Shown: piece after piece, positions 28,716 to 38,667 of the stretch
How positions within the stretch are numbered: position 1 is the first letter of the stretch
How the letters are laid out: each line of letters opens with the position of its first letter
Source of the DNA: Falsiroseomonas sp050563525
GTDB lineage: Bacteria > Pseudomonadota > Alphaproteobacteria > Acetobacterales > Acetobacteraceae
Assembly (NCBI RefSeq): GCF_050563525.1
Contig: NZ_JBNXUN010000001.1
Location: 248,001-312,000 of the forward strand
DNA: 64,000 nucleotides
Direction of reading: 5' to 3'
The notes under the pieces: generated by a model
What the model was told of the DNA's origin: nothing
Seen by the model: the letters and a program-made list of their open reading frames with translations, nothing else
The model's database searches: none
Translations under genes and position numbers: made by a program

Positions 28716-28740
28716 CCCTCTCCCCCGAAGGGGGAGAGGG
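28716..28740. repeat. Perfect 11-bp palindrome with GAA loop between galU and the mutase
   Basis: CCCTCTCCCCC (28716-28726) and GGGGGAGAGGG (28730-28740) pair perfectly around GAA. This hairpin matches a dispersed palindromic element I recall as common in high-GC proteobacteria. It lies 21 bases before the mutase start and has no T-run, so it may stabilise or partly terminate the galU message. Related copies elsewhere in the genome are expected but cannot be checked here. Confidence 0.6.
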
Positions 28741-28786
28741 TAGAGTGGAGGGACTGTGCAAGGTCGGGCGCACCGCGCCCTGAACG

Positions 28787-29701
28787 CTACTGCGTGTATT
28801 TCTTCAGGATGGCCTGCATGGCGGGTGCCATGTCCGGCCGGGACAGCGCGAAGGCGACCTGCGCTTCCAGGTAGCCGGCCTTGTCGCCGCAGTCGAAGCG
28901 GCGACCCGCGTAGCGAACGCCGTGGAACGGCTGGGTTCCGATCAGCTTCGCCATGCTGTCGGTCAACTGGATTTCGTTGCCGGCGCCCTTCTCCTGGCTC
29001 GCCAGGAAGCCCATCACCTCCGGCATCAGCACGTAGCGGCCGATGACGGTCAGGTTGGACGGCGCCTTGTCGGCCGGCGGCTTCTCCACCAGGCCCTTCA
29101 CCTCGACCAGATTGCCGCTGCTGGTGCCCGGGTCGATCACGCCGTAGCTGCTGACGCGCGCCATCGGCACTTCCTCGATCGCCACCACGTTGCCGCCGGT
29201 CTGGTTGTAGGCGTCGACCAGCTGCTTCGTGCAGGACACGTCGCACAGCATCAGGTCGTCCGGCAGCAGGATGGCGAAGGGCTCGTCGCCGACGAAGGCC
29301 CGCGCGCACCAGATCGCGTGGCCGAGGCCGAGCGGCACCTGCTGGCGGGTGGAGACGACGGAGCCCGGCGGCAGCGCCTGGGCGTGCAGCATCGCCAGCT
29401 CCTTGGCCTTGTTGCGCTCCACCAGTGTGCGCTCCAGCTCGTAGGCGACGTCGAACTGGTCGACCAGCATGGTCTTGCCGCGGCCGGTGACAAAGCAGAA
29501 CTGCTCGATACCGGCCTCGCGGGCTTCCTCCACCGCGTACTGGATCAGCGGCTTGTCGACGACGGGCAGCATTTCCTTCGCCATCTGCTTGGTGGCGGGC
29601 AGGAAGCGGGTGCCGAGACCGGCGACGGGGAGGACGGCCTTGCGGAGCGGTTTGCGCACGGCTGGGATATTCCCTGGAAGGTTATATTTGAGGGATGCCA
29701 C
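28787..29701 (-). CDS. galU: UTP-glucose-1-phosphate uridylyltransferase
   Basis: A 304-residue enzyme making UDP-glucose from UTP and glucose-1-phosphate. The nucleotide loop AVLPVAGLGTRFLPATKQMAKEMLPVVDKPLIQYAVEEA is diagnostic. Further GalU patterns are FVTGRGKTMLVDQFD, PLGLGHAIWCARAFVGDEPFAILLPDD and GLVEKPPADKAPSNLTVIGRY. The length is typical. It is the first gene of a minus-strand pair with the phosphohexomutase. Confidence 0.95.
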   Translation of the reverse strand: MASLKYNLPGNIPAVRKPLRKAVLPVAGLGTRFLPATKQMAKEMLPVVDKPLIQYAVEEAREAGIEQFCFVTGRGKTMLVDQFDVAYELERTLVERNKAKELAMLHAQALPPGSVVSTRQQVPLGLGHAIWCARAFVGDEPFAILLPDDLMLCDVSCTKQLVDAYNQTGGNVVAIEEVPMARVSSYGVIDPGTSSGNLVEVKGLVEKPPADKAPSNLTVIGRYVLMPEVMGFLASQEKGAGNEIQLTDSMAKLIGTQPFHGVRYAGRRFDCGDKAGYLEAQVAFALSRPDMAPAMQAILKKYTQ

Positions 29702-29723
29702 GCCCGGCGAAGGGCGTCCACCG

Positions 29724-30413
29724 TCAGGGAATGAGCACGTCCCGCGCTTCGTTGAGCCGCGAGGCGAGCCAGTCGGAACCGCCCTGGTCCGGATGGGCGC
29801 TGCGCATCAGCCGGCGATGCGCGGCACGAATTTCATCCAGACTTGCACCTTCCGCTAGGCCAAGCACGGCCAGCGCCTCCGCCCGGCTCATCGGGCCACC
29901 AGGCGGCGGTGGCGGCGCCTGGTGGCGCCAGTCCGGATGGCTGCGATCCAGCCAGGCCTCCAGCAGCGTCGCCCCCTCCGGGTCCAGCGACGCGAGTTCC
30001 GCCATCAGCGCCAGCAGGTCCGGCAGGTCGAGATCGGCGAGGTCGGCACCAGCATAGCTCCCGGCCTTCACATGCCCGGTCATCCGGCCACTGTCATGGT
30101 CCAGCCCCATCGCCAGATGCGCGGTTTCCACGTCGGAGGCCTGGCCGGCGCTGGCCGCGCCGCCACGGGCGAAGGTGCCGGCGGCGCGGCGTGCCTGGAT
30201 GATGCGCCAGGCGGCGGGGCCGAACAGTGCCAGCGCCCAGAACGCCTGCCCGGCCCGCCCGCTCGCCAGCAGCGCCACCACCAGCACGGCGCCCAGCCCG
30301 CCGGCGAACCAGGCGATCGCCCGCTTCACCTGCGCCGGGCTGGCCTCCGCGAACAGCTTTCCCAGACCGATCAGCGCCACCAGCACCAGAGCCCCGAGGG
30401 CGAGCCAGGCCAT
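29724..30413 (-). CDS. Membrane-anchored J-domain protein (Tim14/PAM18-like topology)
   Basis: A 229-residue protein with an N-terminal membrane region and a C-terminal J domain. Helices lie near residues 2-20 and 35-65 (WFAGGLGAVLVVALLASG...FWALALFGPAAW). The J domain at about 175-229 has MSRAEALAVLGLAEGASLDEIRAAHRRLMRSAHPDQGG, including the HPD triad needed to stimulate an Hsp70. The anchor-then-J arrangement resembles mitochondrial Tim14 and its alphaproteobacterial relatives. It would recruit DnaK to the inner membrane; the client is unknown. The next gene begins just upstream of it on the same strand. Confidence 0.82.
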   Translation of the reverse strand: MAWLALGALVLVALIGLGKLFAEASPAQVKRAIAWFAGGLGAVLVVALLASGRAGQAFWALALFGPAAWRIIQARRAAGTFARGGAASAGQASDVETAHLAMGLDHDSGRMTGHVKAGSYAGADLADLDLPDLLALMAELASLDPEGATLLEAWLDRSHPDWRHQAPPPPPGGPMSRAEALAVLGLAEGASLDEIRAAHRRLMRSAHPDQGGSDWLASRLNEARDVLIP

Positions 30414-30416
30414 GCG

Positions 30417-31127
30417 TCAGGCACCCCGCGGCGCAGGTAGCTGACCGGCGATGCCGCGCGCCACGGTGCCCGGCAGCCGCGCCAGCGCCGGGCGGCCACC
30501 CGCGGCAAAGACGGCAACGGCACGCAGCAGGTCGCGCAGCGCCGTGGCGCTGGAGGAATCGAACGGCGCCCAGGCGCCACCCGACAGCTTGGCCACCTGG
30601 CGCAGGGCGCTGCGGGCGATTGGGTTGTCGCCTTCCTGGAAGCAGAACACCGGCAGCCCACGCAGGCCGAGCTGGCCCGCGACATGACAGACCGAATCCA
30701 CATCCTCCTCGAAGGCGTCGCCGACCAGGATCATGGCGTTGACCCGCTGCCGCTGCGTCTCCGCCAGCGCATGCTTCAGGGTGCGCCCGATCTGCGTCTG
30801 GCCGCCGAGGCAGGTGACGCCCGCCATGCGGCGCGCCAGATCCTCGGCATGGGTCAGGAACGGCGTCGCGGCGAATTCCTGGAAGCCGCGATAGTAGGCG
30901 AGGCTCACCGCCAGCCCGCCGATATCGCGCACCGCCAGGAACATCTCCGCCTGCAGGTGGCAGGCCCGGTCCCAGCTCGGCTGGCGGCTGGCGGTGGCGT
31001 CCATGGCAAAGATCAGGCGTCCCACGGTACCACGCGCGGGCGTGGCCGCTGGCATGGCGGCCACCCTGTTCAGGAAGGCCGCGACGGCGGAACCGGGCTT
31101 GTCGGGCAGGTTGGTCATGGCTGCCAT
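30417..31127 (-). CDS. VWA-domain protein
   Basis: A 236-residue protein with a von Willebrand factor A fold. The MIDAS-like start is GRLIFAMDATASRQPSWDRA (D-x-T-x-S in place of DxSxS), then GGLAVSLAYYRGFQEF and GGQTQIGRTLKHAL with the conserved Thr. MILVGDAFEEDVD follows, with a metal-binding Asp. Such proteins act in metal-dependent protein contacts; no partner is evident. Start candidates at 31127 and 31118 both lack a clear ribosome site. A short GC hairpin (31130-31144) lies just upstream. It is tightly linked to the J-protein gene (3-base gap), so the two probably work together (inference). Confidence 0.68.
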   Translation of the reverse strand: MAAMTNLPDKPGSAVAAFLNRVAAMPAATPARGTVGRLIFAMDATASRQPSWDRACHLQAEMFLAVRDIGGLAVSLAYYRGFQEFAATPFLTHAEDLARRMAGVTCLGGQTQIGRTLKHALAETQRQRVNAMILVGDAFEEDVDSVCHVAGQLGLRGLPVFCFQEGDNPIARSALRQVAKLSGGAWAPFDSSSATALRDLLRAVAVFAAGGRPALARLPGTVARGIAGQLPAPRGA

Positions 31128-31150
31128 GTGGCCCCGGCGGGGCCGCGTCG

Positions 31151-31843
31151 CTAGGGCGCCCCCAGTCGGATACACGCCATCAGGGGCAGGTGGTCCGAGG
31201 CCCGGCGGGCCAGCGGCGTGTCGTGCACTGCGAGTTCCGAAATCAGGCCCGCCGGATAGGCCAAGATACGGTCCAGCGACAGGGTCGGTCGCAGCGCCGG
31301 GAAGGTCGGGGCCGCCGGTGGCACGCCGAAGCCTCGCGCCAGCACCGCCAGCGCCGCGCCCTGCACGCGGATCTCATTCAGGTCGCCCAGCACCAGCACC
31401 GGCAGCGGCGGCGGCTCCATCGCCGCCGCCAGCAGCCGCCGCGCCTGTTCCCGCCGCCGCCCCGCGCCGAGGCTGAGGTGCGTGCCGATCACCCGGATTG
31501 GCCCAGCACCGAGGTCGAGCTCCGCCAGGATGGCGCCGCGCGGCTGCGCCCCGCCAAGCCGCAGCCCGACCGGCCCGCGCCGCAGCATTGCGTCGCGCCG
31601 CACCAGCAGCAGGTTGCCGCGATAGCCCTGCTGTCCCGGCACGACGCACAACGGAACCAGGTCCAGCCGGTCGGCCAGCGCCGCCTCGTCCAGCATCGAG
31701 GTTCCCGGCCGCAGCCAGGATTGCGCCTCCTGCAACGCGATCAGATCCGGCCGGATTTCCGCCAGCACGTCCAGGATCCGCCCAGGCCGAGGCCAGCCGG
31801 CGGCCCCGCGTGTGCCGTGGATATTCCAGGTCGCAACGCGCAT
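31151..31843 (-). CDS. Endonuclease/exonuclease/phosphatase-family protein
   Basis: A 230-residue EEP-fold hydrolase. The active-site motifs are MRVATWNIHG at the N-terminus, DLIALQEAQ (metal-binding Glu), GTHLSLG, VLVLGDLNEI (catalytic Asp and Asn) and ASDHLPLMA near the end (Asp-His pair). This fold covers DNases, phosphatases and sphingomyelinase-like enzymes, so the substrate is unclear. It has no signal peptide and is therefore probably cytoplasmic. It starts 8 bases after the membrane protein gene's stop and likely forms an operon with it. Confidence 0.83.
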   Translation of the reverse strand: MRVATWNIHGTRGAAGWPRPGRILDVLAEIRPDLIALQEAQSWLRPGTSMLDEAALADRLDLVPLCVVPGQQGYRGNLLLVRRDAMLRRGPVGLRLGGAQPRGAILAELDLGAGPIRVIGTHLSLGAGRRREQARRLLAAAMEPPPLPVLVLGDLNEIRVQGAALAVLARGFGVPPAAPTFPALRPTLSLDRILAYPAGLISELAVHDTPLARRASDHLPLMACIRLGAP

Positions 31844-31851
31844 CGGGCGGC

Positions 31852-32478
31852 TCAATGGACCACGGCGGGTTTCGCGCGGCCCGCCCGCCACAGCAGCAGC
31901 GGGCCGGCCCAGGCGGCACCCAGCGCGACGCCGGCGGTGGTCAGCACGATGTCGGAAGCCGTATCCCATGGCCCGCCGATCAGCCCCGTGGCCCATTCGA
32001 ACACCTCCCACGCCACCGCCAGCGCCAGGCCGAAGCCGAGGCCGAGCCAGGCGCGCCGGCGCATCCCGCGATCGCGGCCATCGTGTTCCAGCAGCCCTGC
32101 GAAGACGGCGCCGGCCAGGACGCCGTTCACCAGGTGGACCATCTCGTCGTAGGGATTGGCGCCGTAGAACCAGTTCAGGCCATAGCCGGGGCAGGTCACC
32201 AGCGTGGCCAGGATCGGCGCGGCATCGAGCACCCGCGGCAGTCGCCGCAGCCGCTGCGGCAGCCGCGCCATGCGTTCCCGCGGCGGCAGGATCAGCCCGA
32301 GGCAACCGACCAGCGCCGCCAGCGTGCCATAGGCGGCGCCGCGCCGGTCGATGAACCAGAAGATGATGGCGCAGGCCAGCAGCGCCGCCAGGCTCACCCA
32401 GGCGGCGGGCGAGTGCCGGCGCAGATCGTCTTTCGTCAGCAAGCCCACGCGCCGCACTCCCCGGTCCGGAAGGGTCAA
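31852..32478 (-). CDS. DUF2238/YjdF-like inner-membrane protein
   Basis: A 208-residue membrane protein with about five to six helices. Conserved polar positions are the motif YDEMVHLVNG, WEVFEWATG, and DTASDIVLTTAGVALGA, which resemble the YjdF/DUF2238 group of membrane proteins. The function of the family is not known. It is on the same strand and 8 bases from the EEP gene. Confidence 0.6.
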   Translation of the reverse strand: MTLPDRGVRRVGLLTKDDLRRHSPAAWVSLAALLACAIIFWFIDRRGAAYGTLAALVGCLGLILPPRERMARLPQRLRRLPRVLDAAPILATLVTCPGYGLNWFYGANPYDEMVHLVNGVLAGAVFAGLLEHDGRDRGMRRRAWLGLGFGLALAVAWEVFEWATGLIGGPWDTASDIVLTTAGVALGAAWAGPLLLWRAGRAKPAVVH

Positions 32479-32505
32479 CGCGTGGATCGCGCCTTGGTCG
32501 CCGGG

Positions 32506-34785
<2,280 letters not shown>

Positions 34786-34878
34786 GGCGGGGCGGCATCC
34801 TTAACTTTGTCGCGGGCAGCCATTCGTCCGACGTATCGGCGGGGTGCGCAACAGCCAAGGTGCAGGACGGCGGGGAGA

Positions 34879-34964
34879 TGGTGCGGTCGAGAAGATTCGA
34901 ACTTCCACAGGGTTGCCCCTACCAGCACCTCAAGCTGGCGCGTCTACCATTCCGCCACGACCGC
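34879..34964 (-). tRNA. tRNA-Leu (anticodon GAG)
   Basis: An 86-nt tRNA on the minus strand with CCA encoded at its 3' end. The acceptor stem is GCGGTCG paired with CGACCGC, the anticodon stem CCAGC/GCTGG encloses the loop TTGAGGT (anticodon GAG, decoding CUC and CUU), and the T arm contains GTTCGAATC. The long variable arm is typical of leucine tRNAs. Its 5' end is only 27 bases from the lipB start, which runs the other way. Confidence 0.96.
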
Positions 34965-34991
34965 ATATCGGGTAGGACGCGCCTATAGCCG

Positions 34992-35675
34992 ATGACAGCG
35001 CACCCGACAACGCCCCTTCCCGCGTCCCCGCAGTGGTCGCCCACCTGGACCATCGAACCGGGCCGCCTGCCCTATGCCGCGGCGTTGGAGGCGATGGCCG
35101 CGCGCGTCGCCGCCATCCGCAACGGCACGGCGGAGGAAGCCGTCTGGTTGGTGGAGCATGAGCCGACCTACACGGCCGGTACCTCCGCCAGGCCGGAGGA
35201 TCTGCTGGAAACGCGCTTCCCGGCCGTCGCCGCCGGGCGCGGCGGGCAGTGGACCTATCACGGCCCCGGCCAGCGCACCGGCTACGTCATGCTGGACCTG
35301 ACGCGGGACCACGGTACGGTGCGCGCACGCGACGTGCGGGACTACGTTCGTGGCCTGGAGGAATGGCTGATCCGGGCGCTGGACCGCTTCAACATCCGCG
35401 GCGAACGGCGCGACGGCCGAATCGGCATCTGGGTCGCCGACCGCGCCCGCGGGACGGAGGAAAAGATCGGCGCCATCGGCGTGCGCGTCACCCGCTGGGT
35501 GTCCTGGCACGGCGTGGCGCTGAACGTGGACCCCGATCTGTCCCACTTCGCCGGCATCGTCCCCTGCGGCATCCCCGACCACGGCGTCACCAGCCTGCAC
35601 AGGCTGGGCGTGCTGGCGACGATGGAGGAAGCCGATTCGGCGCTGATGGCGGCCTGGGGCGAGGTGTTCGGCTGA
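34992..35675 (+). CDS. lipB: Octanoyltransferase (lipoate-protein ligase B)
   Basis: A 227-residue enzyme that moves octanoyl groups from acyl carrier protein to lipoyl domains, the first step of lipoate synthesis. The family segments RGGQWTYHGPGQRTGYVMLDL, KIGAIGVRVTRWVSWHGVALNVD (catalytic K158) and HFAGIVPCGIPDHGVTSL (nucleophile C192) are all present. The N-terminal 15 residues are extra. It is divergent from the tRNA gene, so its promoter must overlap tRNA-Leu. Confidence 0.95.
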   Translation: MTAHPTTPLPASPQWSPTWTIEPGRLPYAAALEAMAARVAAIRNGTAEEAVWLVEHEPTYTAGTSARPEDLLETRFPAVAAGRGGQWTYHGPGQRTGYVMLDLTRDHGTVRARDVRDYVRGLEEWLIRALDRFNIRGERRDGRIGIWVADRARGTEEKIGAIGVRVTRWVSWHGVALNVDPDLSHFAGIVPCGIPDHGVTSLHRLGVLATMEEADSALMAAWGEVFG

Positions 35676-35676
35676 A

Positions 35677-35720
35677 GCATTTTCAAGTCAGGCGGAACCG
35701 CCTGAGGGCTCCGAAAATGC
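35677..35720. terminator. Nested palindrome between convergent lipB and membrane-protein genes
   Basis: An outer pair, GCATTTTC (35677-35684) and GAAAATGC (35713-35720), encloses the perfect inner hairpin TCAGGCGGAACCGCCTGA (35688-35705, AA loop). The arms supply T-rich and A-rich flanks, so the structure can act as a bidirectional terminator for the converging genes. It starts one base after the lipB stop. It may be one copy of a dispersed element. Confidence 0.65.
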
Positions 35721-35741
35721 CCCAGATAAACCGTTTTAAGC

Positions 35742-36503
35742 TCAGCGCTTCGCGGGCACCACGCGGTAGACGAACACACCCACCGCCCAGGCGAGCCAAG
35801 CCACCGCCGGCCAGGCCAGCAGCATCAGCGCCGCGCCAATCCTGTCCAGGGCCCCGCCGGATGCCGGCGCCAGGAAGGCCGGGTCGGCAACGCTCGTCAG
35901 GCCATGCTGCGCGATGGCGGCCTGCGCCGCCTCCGGGCGCGGGGTCGCGCGGATGGCCTGCGTCAGACGAGCCGGCATCTGGCTGCCACATGGTGTGGCG
36001 GTCTCCGACCTGGCCTGCTCGCACACCAGCCAGGCCGCCACGGACTGGCCTCGCTGCCAATCGGCCGGTACCAGCGGCACCGCGAAGGCGGAAAGCTCCA
36101 CCGGCGGCCCGGCGCTGCGCGCGATGCTGCTGCGCGCCTCCCCCACCAGATCCATCCGCGCCACCGACTCGGGAAAGCTGAGGCGGGAAGCGGCAGGGTG
36201 CTGCGCCGCCGCCGCAACCGAATCGAGCACGACCGGCGCCCCGACCTGAAAGCGCAGCCAGATCTGTGATTCCGCCGCCGCCGCGACAAAGGCGAACAGG
36301 CCGAACAGGCCGAGCGCGAACAGGGCGCCGGAGCGCAGGCGGATCGCCAGCGCCACGCCGGCCGTGAAGGTCGCCATGCCACCCAGTGCGACCGCCGCCG
36401 GAAACGGCAGCAGCGCCACCAGCGGCGGCGCGGCCAACGCCACGGCCAGGGTCAGGCCAAGCCCGACCAGCAGAAGCCGTTGCAGGGAAAGAGGAGAGGT
36501 CAC
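35742..36503 (-). CDS. Membrane protein of unknown function
   Basis: A 253-residue protein with two or three N-terminal helices (LLLVGLGLTLAVALAAPPLVALL, AVALGGMATFTAGVALAI, ALFALGLFGLFAFVAAAA), a roughly 130-residue extracytoplasmic region and a C-terminal helix (AALMLLAWPAVAWLAWAVGVFVY). The middle region contains only two Cys (VCEQA and TPCGS) and no recognised enzyme motif. I use the GTG at 36503, which overlaps the stop of the small upstream gene (GTGA), over the in-frame ATG at 36527. I do not recognise the family. Confidence 0.55.
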   Translation of the reverse strand: MTSPLSLQRLLLVGLGLTLAVALAAPPLVALLPFPAAVALGGMATFTAGVALAIRLRSGALFALGLFGLFAFVAAAAESQIWLRFQVGAPVVLDSVAAAAQHPAASRLSFPESVARMDLVGEARSSIARSAGPPVELSAFAVPLVPADWQRGQSVAAWLVCEQARSETATPCGSQMPARLTQAIRATPRPEAAQAAIAQHGLTSVADPAFLAPASGGALDRIGAALMLLAWPAVAWLAWAVGVFVYRVVPAKR

Positions 36504-36652
36504 GGGCCGTCCTCCTCGATTTCCCAACCAAGGTCGAGGTAGTGGCGCAGGATCGCCTCGTGGCGATCCTCCGCGTGCTGTTCCAGCACCTCGTCCTCGC
36601 CATCCAGCACTTCCGTGCCGGCCTCCGTGGTGACGATGACGATGGTCGCCAT
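36500..36652 (-). CDS. Small acidic protein, 50 residues
   Basis: A short gene upstream of and overlapping the membrane-protein gene. The product (MATIVIVTTEAGTEVLDGED... ending EIEEDGP) is strongly acidic and begins with a beta-strand-like stretch. The ATG at 36652 has AAGG five bases upstream. Starts at 36664 and 36682 are possible, but the 36682 ATG lies inside a hairpin (36671-36692). The GTGA overlap with the next gene supports expression. It could be a small regulatory or chaperone-like peptide; its function is unknown. Confidence 0.5.
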   Translation of the reverse strand: MATIVIVTTEAGTEVLDGEDEVLEQHAEDRHEAILRHYLDLGWEIEEDGP

Positions 36653-36670
36653 CTCACCCTTCATCAGAAC

Positions 36671-36692
36671 GGTCTCGCGCATCCGCGAGACC
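36671..36692 (-). terminator. Hairpin after the DEAD-box helicase gene
   Basis: GGTCTCGCG and CGCGAGACC form a perfect 9-bp stem around a 4-base loop, 8 bases after the helicase stop. No T-run follows, so it may be a Rho-dependent or 3'-protective element. It overlaps the furthest-upstream start of the 50-residue gene. Confidence 0.5.
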
Positions 36693-36699
36693 TATTCCA

Positions 36700-38127
36700 T
36701 TACCGGCCGCGGATGAAGGCCGGGGCGCTGCCGCCATCGCGGAAATCACCCTCGCGCCAGTTGCGGTCCTTCTGGCCCGCCGCGGCGACGACCGCTGGGC
36801 GACGCGCCGGCTGGTCGCCAGCCCGTGGCGCCGGGGCGGCGTTCCCGCGCGGAGCACCCTGCCCGCCGCGGCCACCGCCGCCGCCGTTGCGCCCGCGAGA
36901 CGGGCTGTTGCGGCCGCGATTGCCGCCGGCCGGCTTCACCGCATCCGGACGCCCGGCGGTGCGGTGCATCGGCACGGTGACATCCTGGCGCTCGTCGCTC
37001 GCCGGGATGGAAATGCGAATCAGCTTCTCCACCGCCCACAGCTTCTCCCGCTCATCCGGCGCACACATCGCAATCGCGATGCCGGACGCGCCGGCGCGCG
37101 CAGTGCGGCCGATGCGGTGGACATAGGCCTCGGGGGTGTCCGGCATGTCGTGCTGGATCACATGCGTCACGCCATCCACGTCGATGCCACGGGCGGCGAT
37201 GTCGGTGGCGACCAGGACCGGGGCGCGGTTCGATTTGAAATCGGCGAGCGCGCGTTCCCGCTGGCCCTGGGACTTGTTGCCATGGATCGCGTTGGCGGCG
37301 ATGCCGTCGGCCTCCAGGTTCTTCACCACGCGATCGGCGCCATGCTTGGTGCGGGTGAAGATCAGCGCGCGACCGACGCCCTCGCCCTTCAGCAGCTCGG
37401 CCAGCTTGCCGCGCTTGCGGCCCTGCTCGATGACCACCAGCTTCTGCGTCACGCGTTCCGCCGTGGTGGCGACGGGCGCCACCTCGATGCGGATCGGGTC
37501 CTTCAGGATCTCGGCGGATAGCTTCGCCACTTCGGCAGGCATCGTCGCTGAGAAGAACATGGTGTGACGCTTCGCCGGCAGCTTCGGCAGGATGCGGCGG
37601 ATGGCGGGCCAGAAGCCCTTGTCCAGCATCTGGTCGGCCTCATCGAGCACCAGCGCATTCACCATGTCGAGGCGCGCGGAGCCCTCATCCATGTGGTCCT
37701 GCAACCGGCCCGGCGTCGCCACCAGGATGTCGATGCCGTTGGCGAGCGCGCGGCGCTGCGGGCCATGCGGCACGCCGCCGAAAATGACGGAGACGGACAG
37801 GCCCAGGTGGCGGCCATAGGCCTTCAGGCTGTCGGCGATCTGGCTGGCCAACTCGCGCGTCGGCGACAGGATCAGCGCGCGGCAGCCGCCACGCGGCGGC
37901 CGGCCCTTCGATTCGGCCAGCAGGTGAAGCAGCGGCAGGCCGAAGGCCGCGGTCTTGCCGGTGCCGGTCTGCGCGATGCCGAGGATGTCGCGGCCGGTCA
38001 GCGCATGCGGGATCGCATCGCGCTGGATCGGCGTGGGGGTGGTGTAGCCTTCTTCCTGAAGCGCCCGGAGGATGTTCGGGGAAAGGCCGAGTTCACTGAA
38101 GCTCATGAAAAATTCGAATCCGGTCAT
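36700..38127 (-). CDS. DEAD-box RNA helicase, RhlE-type
   Basis: A 475-residue ATP-dependent RNA helicase. Motifs in order are Q motif TPTPIQRDAIP, Walker A AQTGTGKTAAFGLP, VATPGR, DEAD box as VLDEADQML, SAT, then ARGIDVDGVTHVI and HRIGRTARAG. The C-terminal 100 residues are Arg/Gly-rich (RGRNGGGGGRGGQG), a typical RNA-binding tail. The start at 38127 has AGGG five bases upstream; MSFSELGL at 38106 is the family's usual beginning. It probably helps in ribosome assembly or RNA decay. Confidence 0.9.
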   Translation of the reverse strand: MTGFEFFMSFSELGLSPNILRALQEEGYTTPTPIQRDAIPHALTGRDILGIAQTGTGKTAAFGLPLLHLLAESKGRPPRGGCRALILSPTRELASQIADSLKAYGRHLGLSVSVIFGGVPHGPQRRALANGIDILVATPGRLQDHMDEGSARLDMVNALVLDEADQMLDKGFWPAIRRILPKLPAKRHTMFFSATMPAEVAKLSAEILKDPIRIEVAPVATTAERVTQKLVVIEQGRKRGKLAELLKGEGVGRALIFTRTKHGADRVVKNLEADGIAANAIHGNKSQGQRERALADFKSNRAPVLVATDIAARGIDVDGVTHVIQHDMPDTPEAYVHRIGRTARAGASGIAIAMCAPDEREKLWAVEKLIRISIPASDERQDVTVPMHRTAGRPDAVKPAGGNRGRNSPSRGRNGGGGGRGGQGAPRGNAAPAPRAGDQPARRPAVVAAAGQKDRNWREGDFRDGGSAPAFIRGR

Positions 38128-38288
38128 GCCGCCCTGCTGATAAGCGGGCGGAGGGGTGGCGGTGGGCCAACCCGCGTGCCGGGGCCGGTCCGATGTTGTC
38201 CGCTAAGCCGCGCCGTTCTCAGGCAAGGGCAGCGCCCCGGTCCGGGCCTCCAGGCGCACCGTCCCGCGTGGGACAGCGCCGGGCCCGC

Positions 38289-38399
38289 TCACGCGGCCGG
38301 GGCGCGGCGGGCAAACACCCGCCGACGGGCGAACAGATAGGGCAGAACCGCTACCCCGACAAGCCAATTCGGCGGTGCAGCATAAGCGGGTTCAGCCAT
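38289..38399 (-). CDS. Possible 36-residue membrane peptide overlapping acylphosphatase
   Basis: An ORF on the minus strand, ATG at 38399 (8 bases of overlap with the acylphosphatase stop region), ending with TGA at 38289. The product has a hydrophobic segment NWLVGVAVLPYLFARRR followed by an Arg-rich tail, resembling a small inner-membrane peptide with positive-inside topology. There is no strong ribosome site, so it would depend on coupling to the upstream gene. The rest of 38128-38288 shows nothing else I can support. Confidence 0.3.
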   Translation of the reverse strand: MAEPAYAAPPNWLVGVAVLPYLFARRRVFARRAPAA

Positions 38400-38667
38400 C
38401 CGCCATGCGCGTGAAGCCGGTCTCCTCCGGAGGCGGATGCGCCGACTCGGCCACCTGGGACACCCGGGCGAATAGCGGCCCGCGATGGCACGCTGCGACC
38501 ACAGCCTTCACCGCCTCGGACTCGCCGGCCACCAGCGCCTGCACGCTGCCATCCGGCCGGTTGCGCACCCAGCCCTGGATGCCGCGCCGCTGCGCCTCCC
38601 GCACCAGCCAATCCCTGTAGCCAACGCCCTGAACCCGGCCGGTGATGGCCAGCAGCAGCGCCGTCAC
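38392..38667 (-). CDS. acyP: Acylphosphatase
   Basis: A 91-residue enzyme that hydrolyses acyl phosphates. The signature ITGRVQGVGYRDWLVREAQ contains the phosphate-binding R18, and GWVRNRPDGSVQALVAG contains N36, the second catalytic residue. The length matches the family. Its start overlaps the end of the ATP12 gene (ATGA at 38664-38667). Confidence 0.93.
   Translation of the reverse strand: MTALLLAITGRVQGVGYRDWLVREAQRRGIQGWVRNRPDGSVQALVAGESEAVKAVVAACHRGPLFARVSQVAESAHPPPEETGFTRMADG

Noticed and set aside
38193..38414. Plus-strand frame of 73 codons upstream of the helicase
   Set aside because: It lacks a ribosome site and codes for a low-complexity Arg/Pro/Gly-rich sequence; it overlaps the acylphosphatase gene end.
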